From assembly GCA_903930515.1 (NCBI GenBank), contig CAIYYW010000310.1, positions 1 through 43,576 on the forward strand: 43,576 nucleotides of DNA, in the 5' to 3' direction. This stretch comes from an uncultured delta proteobacterium. GTDB lineage: Bacteria > RBG-13-61-14 > DRUE01. The notes beneath the pieces were generated by a model, which ran no database searches, was not told the origin of the DNA, and saw only the letters and a program-made list of their open reading frames with translations. Below are positions 24,847 through 33,046 of the stretch, one piece after another. Every line of letters starts with the position of its first letter. Position 1 is the first letter of the stretch. The translations under genes were made by a program, and so were the position numbers.

Positions 24847-26670
24847 TTAGACCTCCACCGAAGTCAGCTTGAGGTAGAGCAGGATGGAGACCAGGCTGAA
24901 CAGCAAATAGATTCCGGCCCCAACCAGAACCCAGGTTTGCCATAAGCCGGCCCCGGGAACCAGCATCGCCGGAAGCTCCCAGCTCAAGTAGATGCCGGAT
25001 AAAAACAGGACCGGCCAGATCATCAGGGTCAAACCGGTAACAGCTTTTTCCTCTAAAAACAGGCCGGAGCCGGGAACCGCCAGGTTGAGGCCGATCCCGA
25101 TCCAGCCGATCAGGCGATGATAGTTATGCGCCAGGGCTTTCTGCTCCATCTTCAGCTTGGGGTCAACCGCCTTTCCGGAAAAATAGATCTGGTGGCAGGG
25201 TCCGCAAACCCCGATCTCCCGGCTCTCCGGCAGACATTTCGGGCAGATGATCCGGCCGCAATACCGGCAGGTCCGGACCTGGTTCCGCAGACCAATCGCC
25301 AGCAGAAGGATAAACCCCAGGATGAACAGAAAGATCCCGCCGCGGCCAGATTTTAACACCATAGACCAGGCCCGGACCGGGACCAATTCCTTTTCCAGCA
25401 ATTGCGCCGGCAAGCTCATCCGGACCGGAACCACATTTGCCTTGAGCAGGCTTTTCTCCAAATCCACCCGGGCCACCATCTGTTCGTCCAGTTCCCGCGC
25501 CTTTTGATAGGCCTGATCGGATTGGTCATACTTCTGACCCAGGCCGTAAGCCTGGCTCAGGTTGTAATAAATCTCCGCGGAACCCGGATCCAAGCCCTGT
25601 GCGCTCTCCAAAGTCTGGATCGCCTGATCCACTTGGTTGAATTCCAGGTGGAGCGCCCCCAGTTGATTATACGCAAACGCGGAAACCCCGTTGGTATGGG
25701 CCAGGCTGAGCAGGAGCGCGGAACTGTCATCGTATTTTCCCGCTCTCCGCTCCGCCTCGGCCAAAGCCAGGGTCAAAGTCGTGGAACCGTCGGTCTTGGG
25801 CTCGCTCCGGAGCAGGGCCAGGTCATTTTCGTCAATAATTCCCAGGTCCAGGTTTAGTTGGCTTAAAACCGCGCCTTTGTCCAATGGGATGATCAGGTCT
25901 TTTGCCTTTTGCTCGAAAAATCCCGGCAAGACCGAGAGTAGCAGGACCAGCATATAAATACCCTTGATCCGGTCCGTGGCAAAGCCCAGGCACAAAACCG
26001 CCGGCCAGGCCAAGACCATCCAGAAAGGGGCTCCCACGAAAAAAGGGATCAATAAGATCAGCAGGAGCGCCGGAAGGGATAGTTTGCGCGCAGGCTTCGG
26101 CCAGAGATGAGAGAACCAATGAAGGAACGGCCGGGAATAACGGCCGACCACCAGCAGGGAGAGGATGACCAGGAAGATCTTGATCAGACCGGCCGCTCCC
26201 ATCCAGGCCATTGCCTGGATCCTCAGCCGGGCCAAAAGGTCATAGTCCAAGAGCTTTAATCCCCGCTGGAACGCCGCGTAGGATTCTGACGGAGAAAACG
26301 CGCCCGGACTCAGGAACAGTTGGGCCTCGCCAAAAGCGGCTTCCGCGGAATGAGGCGCGAAATAATGGCTGTATTTCAGGAGACGGTCCCGCGTCGGAGC
26401 CGGCAAATGGGCCTGCTGGCAAAGGCGGATCAATTCCATCGAGTAGGCCGGCAAATCCTGGATCTGATAACCCCAGAGCGCGGCCAGGGCCTGGTCCAGA
26501 CTCTGGAATCCGGCCTGAGATTGTCCGGCCCGGAGAGACTTAATCCCCTCCTGAAAATTGCCGACCAAATCCTCCGGCAGCAACTGGTAATTCGGAACCT
26601 GCGCTCGAACCGTGCTCAACGCCAGCAAAGCCGCCCCCAGAGCAAAGCCAACTGTTAATCTTTTAGACAT
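24847..26670 (-). CDS. TPR and zinc-ribbon membrane protein
   Basis: A 607-residue protein that I cannot name. It starts with a signal peptide (MSKRLTVGFALGAALLALST), has helices near 155-175 and 195-265, then TPR-like repeats at ~280-400 (FAYNQLGALHLEFNQVDQAI, AEIYYNLSQAYGLGQKYDQS). Another helix follows near 450, a double CxxC zinc ribbon (RTCRYCGRIICPKCLPESRE then CGPC) near residue 477, and a helical hairpin at the C-terminus. The zinc ribbon should face the cytoplasm. It is first in a minus-strand series leading to phoH and ends at the start of the DUF4388-like gene, so the two probably act together. Confidence 0.7.
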   Translation of the reverse strand: MSKRLTVGFALGAALLALSTVRAQVPNYQLLPEDLVGNFQEGIKSLRAGQSQAGFQSLDQALAALWGYQIQDLPAYSMELIRLCQQAHLPAPTRDRLLKYSHYFAPHSAEAAFGEAQLFLSPGAFSPSESYAAFQRGLKLLDYDLLARLRIQAMAWMGAAGLIKIFLVILSLLVVGRYSRPFLHWFSHLWPKPARKLSLPALLLILLIPFFVGAPFWMVLAWPAVLCLGFATDRIKGIYMLVLLLSVLPGFFEQKAKDLIIPLDKGAVLSQLNLDLGIIDENDLALLRSEPKTDGSTTLTLALAEAERRAGKYDDSSALLLSLAHTNGVSAFAYNQLGALHLEFNQVDQAIQTLESAQGLDPGSAEIYYNLSQAYGLGQKYDQSDQAYQKARELDEQMVARVDLEKSLLKANVVPVRMSLPAQLLEKELVPVRAWSMVLKSGRGGIFLFILGFILLLAIGLRNQVRTCRYCGRIICPKCLPESREIGVCGPCHQIYFSGKAVDPKLKMEQKALAHNYHRLIGWIGIGLNLAVPGSGLFLEEKAVTGLTLMIWPVLFLSGIYLSWELPAMLVPGAGLWQTWVLVGAGIYLLFSLVSILLYLKLTSVEV

Positions 26671-26689
26671 CTCTTGGATACTTTTATAC

Positions 26690-26719
26690 AGAATATCACA
26701 ATCCCGGAAAAATTGACAA
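26690..26719 (-). promoter_or_regulatory. Promoter of the TPR/zinc-ribbon to lysS series
   Basis: On the minus strand TTGTCA (26719-26714), an 18-nt spacer and TATTCT (26695-26690), ending about 20 nt before the ATG at 26670. Confidence 0.5.
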
Positions 26720-26810
26720 TTTCAGGGGAGCCGGGATTTCTTGCTTGCCCGAAGAAGGTCAAAAGAGCGGAGGCTGGTCAGATGATTGCCAACTGGGCAA
26801 CCGGCGGAAT

Positions 26811-26895
26811 GGTTGATCTGTTGATAAGTTAATAGGTTGATAAGGAAGAAAAGATGGTCTCCGCGACCCTTGATCAATTTATTAACCGATCAACC
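26811..26895. repeat. GTTGATAAG-type repeat cluster with inverted copy
   Basis: At 26811-26845 the words GGTTGATC, GTTGATAAG, TTAATAG and GTTGATAAGG follow one another. At 26869-26895 the complement recurs (TTGATCAATTTATTAACC, GATCAACC). The stretch 26671-26956 holds no gene; it contains this AT-rich cluster and the divergent promoters. Confidence 0.55.
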
Positions 26896-26956
26896 AATTA
26901 TCCCGTCGGCATCGGTTGCTAATAATTCCGGGCCGGGTAAAATTGAGGGGATGCCG

Positions 26957-27688
26957 ATGGACTTGCGCAAATGGGGGGAAACCGGTAGCTTCGGGCCTCG
27001 GCAATGGCTCCGGCACCGCCTGCTCCTGAAAGAGCTTAAGGCCGGCTTGCCGGAAGGCGCGGTCTTGGACGCCGGGTGCGGGGAAGGGAGGCTGGCGCTG
27101 CTGATCGCCAATCGCGGATACCAGGTCAGCGGGTTTGATCCGAGCGGGGAAAGCCTGAAACAGGCACGCGAACGAAACCCCGGCCTGACCTTCTGGAGCG
27201 GGAAAATGGATTCCATCCCGGTTCCGGATCAAAGCTTTGACGCGGTTATCTCCGGAGAGGTGCTTGAACACCTGGAGGATGACCGGGCCGCGGTCAGGGA
27301 AATTTACCGAGTCCTCAAACCCGGCGGACTCGCGATCGTTTCCGTCCCGGCCGACCCCCTAAAATGGAGCATTGACGATGAATGGAGCGGGCATAAACGC
27401 AGATATACCGAGCCGGGCCTGGAAAAAATCTTCCAAGACGCCGGGTTTCAAAAAGAAAAAATCCGCCGCTGGGGTTGGCCGGTGATCTGGTCCTACGCCT
27501 ATTTCTATTATATCCCCCGCCTGAGAAGAAAAACGCAAGCCGGACCCCAAGCCGCTTTGCCGGCTGGACTCAAGGATTCCCGTCTGATTCGGGCCCTGTT
27601 TTGGATCGCCCTGACCCCTGACCGGATTTTCTCCAAAGCCCCCTTTGGGATCGGATTGATCGGAAGCTTCCGCAAACCCGCCCGATAA
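26957..27688 (+). CDS. SAM-dependent class I methyltransferase (type 11)
   Basis: A 243-residue enzyme. Motif I VLDAGCGEGRLALLIA, the acidic end of strand 2 in VSGFDPSGES, and FDAVISGEVLEHLEDDRAAV with VLKPGGLAIVSVP mark the UbiE/type 11 fold. The ATG at 26957 is chosen because GAGGGG lies 6 nt upstream; longer frames reach 26837 but pass through an AT-rich repeat. No substrate-specific motif is visible. It is divergent from the TPR gene. Confidence 0.88.
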   Translation: MDLRKWGETGSFGPRQWLRHRLLLKELKAGLPEGAVLDAGCGEGRLALLIANRGYQVSGFDPSGESLKQARERNPGLTFWSGKMDSIPVPDQSFDAVISGEVLEHLEDDRAAVREIYRVLKPGGLAIVSVPADPLKWSIDDEWSGHKRRYTEPGLEKIFQDAGFQKEKIRRWGWPVIWSYAYFYYIPRLRRKTQAGPQAALPAGLKDSRLIRALFWIALTPDRIFSKAPFGIGLIGSFRKPAR

Positions 27689-27783
27689 ATCCCCGGGTTT
27701 TCCTGGGGATGGGCAAAATACAGTCTAAATAAAGTGTAGTCTATGCTTAAGCCGGGACGAGCCGTCCGGTCCGGGGATAACCC

Positions 27784-27812
27784 TTGATCGATATTTATAT
27801 AGGCTATATAAA
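27784..27812 (+). promoter_or_regulatory. rnhB promoter
   Basis: TTGATC (27784-27789), a 17-nt spacer and TATAAA (27807-27812) in an AT-rich patch within GC-rich surroundings. The leader to rnhB would be about 125 nt. A weak hairpin at 27689-27709 precedes it. Confidence 0.5.
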
Positions 27813-27944
27813 ATATATTATATTTAGACGGCCGGTGGGGCCGGCGGGATCCGGGATCTAGTTCGTGGGGTTGCCGGCGCCGCGGTTGGGGAGGGGTTGG
27901 GCGGGCCGCTTGCACTTCCGGGCCGGTTTATTAGAATAGGGTCA

Positions 27945-28661
27945 ATGTTGAAGCGGGGCGCCAGGCTGTTTGCGATGGGGGAGCGGGTTCCGGACCTTTT
28001 GCAGGAGAAGCGGATCCGGAGGCTGGGATATGGAATCATCGCGGGGGTTGACGAGGCGGGGCGAGGCCCTTTGGCCGGGCCGGTGGTTGCGGGGGCGGTG
28101 GTCCTTCCGGACTGGATCCGGAAGGGGTCTAAGCTATGGATGGTTCGGGATTCAAAGAAGCTGAAGGCGGAGGCCCGGGAGGAGTTGTTCGAGTTGATCC
28201 TGAAAGAGGCGGTTGCGGTCGGGGTGGGGGAGGCGGACGAGCGGGAGATAGATCGGCATAATATCCTCCAGGCCTCGCTGATGGCGATGGAGCGGGCGGT
28301 GGAGGCCCTGTCGGTGGCTCCGGACTTTTGTTTGGTGGACGGGATTCATTCCCTGAAGGGCATCCCTTCCCAGGCGATCACCAAGGGGGATGTGATCTGC
28401 CTGAGCATCGCCTCGGCCAGCATCGTGGCCAAGGTCACCCGGGACCGGAAGATGCTGGAATATCATCGGCTTTATCCGCAATATCAGTTTGAGAAGAATA
28501 AAGGATACGGCACCAAAGCGCACCAGGAGGCGCTGTTGAATTATGGCCCGTGCGAAATTCACCGGAGGAGCTTTGGGCCGGTGAGATTGTGCGCAGCCAG
28601 GAGTGTCTGCGCCCCAGGAATCGGGACTAAAGTCCCTCGCGCAATGATGAAAAGAGATTAA
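27945..28661 (+). CDS. rnhB: Ribonuclease HII with repeat-encoded C-terminal tail
   Basis: A 238-residue enzyme that nicks RNA:DNA hybrids and removes misincorporated ribonucleotides. The core is clear: GVDEAGRGPLAGPVVAGAVV (first two acidic residues), DSKKLKAEAREEL, FCLVDGIHS, and AKVTRDRKMLEYHRLYPQYQ. The catalytic domain ends at HRRSFGPV. The final ~24 residues (CAARSVCAPGIGTKVPRAMM and a basic end) are read from two adjacent dispersed hairpin repeats and are not part of the normal family. The ATG at 27945 follows a weak AGGG; a later ATG at 27975 is possible. Confidence 0.94.
   Translation: MLKRGARLFAMGERVPDLLQEKRIRRLGYGIIAGVDEAGRGPLAGPVVAGAVVLPDWIRKGSKLWMVRDSKKLKAEAREELFELILKEAVAVGVGEADEREIDRHNILQASLMAMERAVEALSVAPDFCLVDGIHSLKGIPSQAITKGDVICLSIASASIVAKVTRDRKMLEYHRLYPQYQFEKNKGYGTKAHQEALLNYGPCEIHRRSFGPVRLCAARSVCAPGIGTKVPRAMMKRD
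28591..28612. repeat. Hairpin repeat type A inside rnhB 3' end
   Basis: Arms GCGCAG and CTGCGC around CCAGGAGTGT. The reverse strand reads GCGCAGACACTCCTGG, a close match to the GCGCAGACACTCTTGT copies at the right end of the window. Confidence 0.7.
28618..28643. repeat. Hairpin repeat type B, copy 1
   Basis: GAATC, stem GGGACT-AA-AGTCCC, then TCGCGCA. Flanks are identical to the copy at 30865-30890, while the stem arms differ in a compensatory way. It overlaps the rnhB stop region. Confidence 0.75.
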
Positions 28662-28681
28662 AAGCAGATGAGGTATAAGAA

Positions 28682-30079
28682 ATGGAAGTTAGAGTAAGGT
28701 TTGCGCCCAGCCCGACCGGTCATTTGCATATCGGGTCGGCCCGGACCGCGGTTTTCAACTGGCTGTATGCGCGTCACACCGGGGGGAAGTTCCTGCTCCG
28801 GATCGAGGACACCGACCCGGAGCGGAGTAAGCAGGAATACACGGAGGCGATCCTGGATGGGCTGAAATGGCTGGGCCTGGATTGGGACGAGGCGTTGGTA
28901 TATCAGAGCCGGCGGCTGGCTGTTTACAAGGAGACCGCGGAGAAGATGGTTTCCGAGGGCAAGGCCTATTATTGCGGTTGCACGGCCGCGGAGCTGGACG
29001 ATATGCGGGAAAAGGCCCTGAAAACCGGGGGCAAGCCCAGGTATGACGGCAGGTGCCGGAACCGCAAAGATCATCCCGCGGACCGGCCCAGGGTGATCCG
29101 GTTCCAGAGCCAAAGCGCGGGCGCCACCGTGGTTGAAGACCTGATCCAGGGCCGGGTCAGCTTTGATAATGCCGAGCTGGACGACCTGATCATTCTCCGC
29201 TCGGATGGCACGCCCACCTATAATTTCAGCGCGGTGATTGACGACCACGCGATGAAGATCACCCACATCATCAGAGGGAACGACCACCTCAATAACACCC
29301 CGCGCCAGATCCAGATCTATCAGGCGCTCGGTTATGATCTGCCGGCGTTCGCGCATCATCCATTGATCCTGGGCGAGGACCGGAGCAAGCTGAGCAAGCG
29401 CCACGGCGCCACCGGCCTGACCCAGTATCGGGAGGAAGGGTATCTGCCGGAGGCGATGGTCAATTTCCTGGTCCGGATCGGCTGGAGCCACGGCGACCAG
29501 GAGGTTTTCAAGACCAAGGAGATGATTGAATATTTCGACCTCAAAGACCTGACCCCGTCTCCAGGGGTATGGAACCAGGAGAAGCTGGTTTGGATCAACG
29601 GCGACTACATCCGCAACACCCCGATTGATCGGCTTGCGGACCTGGCCTTGCCCTTCTTTCAGAAGAAGGGATATCCCGCGCAGAAGGACGATTATTTGCT
29701 GGCCATCATCAAGGACTATCAGGTGCGGGCGAAGACGATTGCGGATTTCGCGGAAATGGCTGGTTTCTATTATGTTGAGGAGGTTCAGTATGACCCGGAG
29801 GCCAAGTCCAAATTCCTCGGTCCGGACCAGCTCAAAATCCTGGAGATTTTAAGAGACAGGCTGGGCGGGCTTAACCAATTTGAAAAGACCGCTCTGGAAG
29901 GTATCTTCCAGCAAGTGATCGCCGAGACCGGGCTCAAGATGAAACACATCGCACAGCCGCTCCGGGTGGCTATTGCCGGGGTGACGGTTACCGCGGGGAT
30001 CACCGAGGTGATGACCGTGCTCGGACCGCAAAGGACGCTCAGCCGGCTGAACCGGGCGATCAGGAGCATCAATCTTTGA
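28682..30079 (+). CDS. gltX: Glutamyl-tRNA synthetase
   Basis: A 465-residue class I synthetase. The HIGH motif is in APSPTGHLHIGSARTAVFNW, a zinc-type cysteine group is in YYCGCTAAELDD with a later RYDGRCR, and the KMSKS-type loop is SKLSKRHGATG. The C-terminal anticodon-binding helical domain is present. A separate glnS lies 0.8 kb downstream, so this enzyme is probably discriminating for tRNA-Glu, though no gatCAB is visible to test this. It starts 20 nt after rnhB. Confidence 0.97.
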   Translation: MEVRVRFAPSPTGHLHIGSARTAVFNWLYARHTGGKFLLRIEDTDPERSKQEYTEAILDGLKWLGLDWDEALVYQSRRLAVYKETAEKMVSEGKAYYCGCTAAELDDMREKALKTGGKPRYDGRCRNRKDHPADRPRVIRFQSQSAGATVVEDLIQGRVSFDNAELDDLIILRSDGTPTYNFSAVIDDHAMKITHIIRGNDHLNNTPRQIQIYQALGYDLPAFAHHPLILGEDRSKLSKRHGATGLTQYREEGYLPEAMVNFLVRIGWSHGDQEVFKTKEMIEYFDLKDLTPSPGVWNQEKLVWINGDYIRNTPIDRLADLALPFFQKKGYPAQKDDYLLAIIKDYQVRAKTIADFAEMAGFYYVEEVQYDPEAKSKFLGPDQLKILEILRDRLGGLNQFEKTALEGIFQQVIAETGLKMKHIAQPLRVAIAGVTVTAGITEVMTVLGPQRTLSRLNRAIRSINL

Positions 30080-30105
30080 CTTTTAATTCCCTTTAGGCAT
30101 AAAAT
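30076..30105 (+). promoter_or_regulatory. Promoter in front of the HNH/hicBA segment
   Basis: TTGACT (30076-30081), an 18-nt spacer and TAAAAT (30100-30105). The predicted start is near 30112, only about 5 nt before the ATG at 30117, so the transcript may be nearly leaderless. Confidence 0.5.
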
Positions 30106-30116
30106 TATTATTGAAC

Positions 30117-30381
30117 ATGAAATTAGAACTCAAGCCATATTATCGCGATGTTTACGATCAAGAATTGATTTCAGATCTGAAGAGACAGGTTGCGCTTTCG
30201 CGTACTGCGGCGGGACAATTTCAAATGCACAAGCTGCGACAGATCCCCAGCCATTACTCCCGGGGTTCAGCTTCATGTTGACCATATAAAACCTTGGGCA
30301 AATGGCGGGGAGACGGTCCTGGAGAATTTGCAAACCCTGTGCTCGAAATGCAATATTGGAAAAAGCGATCTAGAATATTAG
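30117..30381 (+). pseudogene. HNH endonuclease, frameshifted
   Basis: Codons 30117-30188 give MKLELKPYYRDVYDQELISD followed by LKRQ. The continuation lies one base later, in the frame from 30190, as LRFRVLRRDNFKCTSCDRSP, then LHVDHIKPWANGGETVLENL and LCSKCNIGKSDLEY. Joined they form an HNH nuclease of ~87 residues with CxxC...HVDH...N...CxxC zinc and catalytic groups. The extra base at 30189 breaks the reading frame. The second part could start at TTG 30190 but has no good ribosome site. It is either a decayed gene or a sequencing error. The nuclease core itself is intact. Confidence 0.7.
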
Positions 30382-30400
30382 GAGAAATCAGGAGGCTTCA

Positions 30401-30622
30401 ATGTCCAAGAAATTCACCGCGGTGATTACGAAGGAAGAAGATTGGTATGTGTCGCATTGCGTGGAGCTGGGCGTGGTCAGCCAGGGCAAGACCATTGAAC
30501 AAGCCCAGGCGAACCTGAAGGAAGCGGTTGAGCTTTACCTGGAAAGTTTTGGGAGCGACGATCTTCCGGAAAGCACCGGGGAGGTGGTTTTGTATCCGCT
30601 CGTGGTCGCGGTGAATGACTAA
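30401..30622 (+). CDS. hicB: HicB-family antitoxin
   Basis: A 73-residue protein of the degraded-RNase-H HicB fold: FTAVITKEEDWYVSHCVELG followed by VVSQGKTIEQAQANLKEAVE. No C-terminal DNA-binding domain is present, as in short HicB proteins. It would neutralise the HicA toxin encoded next, which its stop overlaps by 8 nt. AGGAGG lies 6 nt before the ATG. The antitoxin-first order differs from the hicAB order of E. coli but occurs widely. Confidence 0.88.
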   Translation: MSKKFTAVITKEEDWYVSHCVELGVVSQGKTIEQAQANLKEAVELYLESFGSDDLPESTGEVVLYPLVVAVND

Positions 30623-30839
30623 GCTCCCGGTCTTGTCCGGAGAAAAGCTGATCAAACTTCTTAAGAAAGCGGGATTTGAGGTTGTCCGTCAAAAAGGCGG
30701 TCATATCAGCTTGAGAAAAGGGGAAGCCAAGACCGTGGTTCCGCTCCACAACGACCTGGCCAAAGGAACTCTTCTAGGCATTCTCAAACAGTGCGGATTA
30801 AGCAAAGAAGACTTGCAAAGATTGATTGAAGAAGGATAA
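30615..30839 (+). CDS. hicA: HicA-family mRNA interferase toxin
   Basis: A 74-residue dsRNA-binding-fold toxin: [31 protein letters not shown] with the catalytic histidine, and [20 protein letters not shown]. It cleaves mRNA and tmRNA when free of HicB. The catalytic histidine and the two lysine-rich faces are intact. It is followed by a dispersed hairpin repeat and glnS, whose normal start is 73 nt downstream. Confidence 0.9.
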   Translation: MTKLPVLSGEKLIKLLKKAGFEVVRQKGGHISLRKGEAKTVVPLHNDLAKGTLLGILKQCGLSKEDLQRLIEEG

Positions 30840-30864
30840 TTTCGTAATCCGCGCATGCGAAAAC

Positions 30865-30890
30865 GAATCGCGCCTGAAGGCGCTCGCGCA
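30865..30890. repeat. Hairpin repeat type B, copy 2
   Basis: GAATC, stem GCGCCT-GA-AGGCGC, then TCGCGCA. Compared with 28618-28643, four arm positions change as two or more complementary pairs and the flanks are identical. It lies in the leader of glnS. Confidence 0.75.
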
Positions 30891-30912
30891 TTTGGAGCAG
30901 AGGAGAAGAAAG

Positions 30913-32604
30913 ATGACTAATGAGCGAAAGGCTCCGCTGGATTTCATCCGGACGATCATCGCGGAAGACCTGAAGAGCAACAAGTATCAAGGCCGGGTGG
31001 TGACGCGGTTCCCGCCCGAGCCGAACGGGTATCTTCACATCGGTCATGCCAAGAGCATCTGCCTCAATTTCGGGGTCGCGAAGGAAAACCAGGGCGGGGT
31101 CTGCCATCTCCGTTTTGACGACACCAACCCGATCAAGGAGGAGGAGGAATTTTTTGAGTCAATTAAGGAGGATGTTCATTGGCTGGGATTTGACTGGGGC
31201 AAGAACCTTTTTCACGCCTCTGATTATTTTGAGCAACTGTATCAGTGGGCAATCCAATTGATCAATTCCGGCAAGGCCTATGTCTGCGATTTAAGCGCGG
31301 ACCAGATGCGGGAATACCGCGGCACCCCGACCCAGCCGGGCAGAAACAGCCCGTATCGGGACCGGTCGGTGGAGGAGAACCTGGACCTGTTTCAGCGGAT
31401 GCGGGCCGGGGAATTTGAGGAAGGCTCGCGGGTGCTCCGGGCCAAGATTGATATGGCCGCTCCCAACATCAACCTGCGCGATCCGGCGATGTATCGCATC
31501 CTGAAAGTCGCCCACCAGCGCACCGGGGATCAGTGGCGCATCTATCCGACTTATGACTGGGCGCACGGCCAGTCGGACTCGATTGAAAAAATCACCCAGA
31601 GCATCTGCACCTTGGAGTTTGAAATCCATCGGCCGCTCTATGACTGGTTCATTGAACAGATCGGCATCTATCATCCGCGGCAGATTGAATTTGCCCGTCT
31701 CAACCTGACCTATACCGTGCTCAGCAAGCGGATGCTGAAGCAGTTGGTGGAAAGCAAATTGGTCTCGGGTTGGGACGATCCCCGGATGCCCACCATCTCG
31801 GGACTCCGGAAACGCGGCTATACCCCGGAGGCGATCCGGGACTTCTGCGACCGGATCGGAGTGGCCAAGGCCGATTCCCGGGTGGACATCGCCCTGCTCG
31901 AGCACTGTTTGCGGGAAGACCTGAACAAAAGGGCTAATCGGGTGATGGCGGTATTGAGGCCGCTCAAGGTGGTGATTGAGAACTATCCCGAGGGGCAGGC
32001 GGAAGATTTGGAAGCGGTGAATAATCCCGAGGACCCGGCGAGCGGAACCCGCAAGGTTTCTTTCTCGCGCGTGATCTATATCGAGCGGGAGGATTTTATG
32101 GAAAACCCTCCCAAGGGATTTTTTCGGCTGGCTCCGGGAAGGGAAGTGAGATTGAGATACGGCTATTACATCACTTGCAAGGATGTGGTCAAGGATCCCA
32201 AGACCGGAGAAATCACCGAGCTTCATTGCGTCTATGACCCGGAGACCCGGGGCGGAGGCTCCCCGGACGGGCGCAAGGTCAAGGCCACCCTCCATTGGGT
32301 CTCCGCGGAACATTCCCTCCCGGCTGAAGTGAGACTCTATGGTCATCTTTTCACCAAGCCCAACCCGGACGAGATTGAGGAAGGCAAGGATTGGAAGGAC
32401 AGCCTTAATCCCGAATCATTGGAAACCCTGACCGGATGCCGGGTGGAGCCGAGCCTGAAAAACGCCCAACCCGGAGACCGGTTCCAGTTTGAACGCTTGG
32501 GATACTTCTGCGTCGACAAGGATTCCAAGGCCGGCGCGCCGGTGTTCAACCGCGCGGTCTCGCTCCGCGACGAATGGTCCCGAATCCAGAAGTCGCGGAA
32601 ATAG
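30913..32604 (+). CDS. glnS: Glutaminyl-tRNA synthetase
   Basis: A 563-residue class I synthetase that charges tRNA-Gln with glutamine. It has [20 protein letters not shown] (HIGH), [32 protein letters not shown] and the KMSKS-like [11 protein letters not shown]. Two C-terminal beta-barrels with [14 protein letters not shown] and [20 protein letters not shown] follow, typical of the family. A longer frame begins at 30826 but runs through a hairpin repeat; AGAGGAGA lies about 6 nt before the ATG at 30913. Bacteria with GlnRS usually do not need the GatCAB transamidation route for Gln. Confidence 0.97.
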   Translation: MTNERKAPLDFIRTIIAEDLKSNKYQGRVVTRFPPEPNGYLHIGHAKSICLNFGVAKENQGGVCHLRFDDTNPIKEEEEFFESIKEDVHWLGFDWGKNLFHASDYFEQLYQWAIQLINSGKAYVCDLSADQMREYRGTPTQPGRNSPYRDRSVEENLDLFQRMRAGEFEEGSRVLRAKIDMAAPNINLRDPAMYRILKVAHQRTGDQWRIYPTYDWAHGQSDSIEKITQSICTLEFEIHRPLYDWFIEQIGIYHPRQIEFARLNLTYTVLSKRMLKQLVESKLVSGWDDPRMPTISGLRKRGYTPEAIRDFCDRIGVAKADSRVDIALLEHCLREDLNKRANRVMAVLRPLKVVIENYPEGQAEDLEAVNNPEDPASGTRKVSFSRVIYIEREDFMENPPKGFFRLAPGREVRLRYGYYITCKDVVKDPKTGEITELHCVYDPETRGGGSPDGRKVKATLHWVSAEHSLPAEVRLYGHLFTKPNPDEIEEGKDWKDSLNPESLETLTGCRVEPSLKNAQPGDRFQFERLGYFCVDKDSKAGAPVFNRAVSLRDEWSRIQKSRK

Positions 32605-32632
32605 CCGACCCTCCCCCGCTGAACTGATTTGC

Positions 32633-32663
32633 CCGGCTGGAAGGCCGCGGCCGGTGGTTTTTT
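32633..32663 (+). terminator. glnS terminator
   Basis: CCGGC pairs with GCCGG (32650-32654), with an internal GGCCGCGGCC element, followed by TGG and six T. About 30 nt after the glnS stop. Confidence 0.45.
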
Positions 32664-32751
32664 CGGCCCGCTGATTTAAGGGAAACTTTGCAACAGGCCG
32701 GAGCATCAATATCTCTGCCGATTAAATTCCAAAATACCAAGGAGGTGTCCG

Positions 32752-32940
32752 ATGGCGGGGAAGAAGAAGGCGGAAAAAACCGTGAAGAAGGGCGCGCGCA
32801 ATCCGCAGAAGGGTGTGAGGAAAGGCGCCCGACTGATGTGCGAGGACTGCGGATTGGTGCTGGTGGTGGGTCAGGCCTGCGGGTGCGATGATTACAGTTG
32901 CAATGTGGCCTGCTGCGGGGAGCAGATGTCTATTATTTAA
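32752..32940 (+). CDS. 62-residue lysine-tailed desulforedoxin-like protein
   Basis: Residues 1-28 are strongly basic (MAGKKKAEKTVKKGARNPQK then GVRKGAR). Residues 29-62 are cysteine-rich: MCEDCGLVLVVGQ, ACGCDDYSCN, VACCGEQM. CxxCG....V..G...CCGE.M is the pattern of desulforedoxin and of the N-terminal iron site of desulfoferrodoxin (C30, C33, C54, C55), here with a CGC..C insert (C43, C45, C50). Iron or zinc binding by four cysteines is likely. AAGGAGGTG lies just upstream of the ATG and a strong terminator follows at 33001. The tail suggests binding to nucleic acid; the combination is not one I recognise. Confidence 0.7.
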   Translation: MAGKKKAEKTVKKGARNPQKGVRKGARLMCEDCGLVLVVGQACGCDDYSCNVACCGEQMSII

Positions 32941-32995
32941 GGTCTGTTCCCGCCCAACTGATTTTACGCCGGTAAGGCCGGGTCCGATTGAGCAT

Positions 32996-33024
32996 AAAAA
33001 GGCCGGGGGTATTCCCCGGCCTTT
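32996..33024. terminator. Bidirectional intrinsic terminator
   Basis: Arms GGCCGGGG and CCCCGGCC with a 5-nt loop, preceded by five A and followed by TTT. It separates the converging desulforedoxin-like gene and lipoprotein gene. Confidence 0.88.
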
Positions 33025-33046
33025 GATCTTCAATGGTTGCGGGATT

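Noticed and set aside
26837-26956. Longer methyltransferase start
   Set aside because: It crosses the GTTGATAAG inverted repeat and lacks a ribosome site.
30826-30912. Longer glnS start overlapping hicA
   Set aside because: The extra 29 residues are read through a hairpin repeat, and the ATG at 30913 has a good ribosome site.
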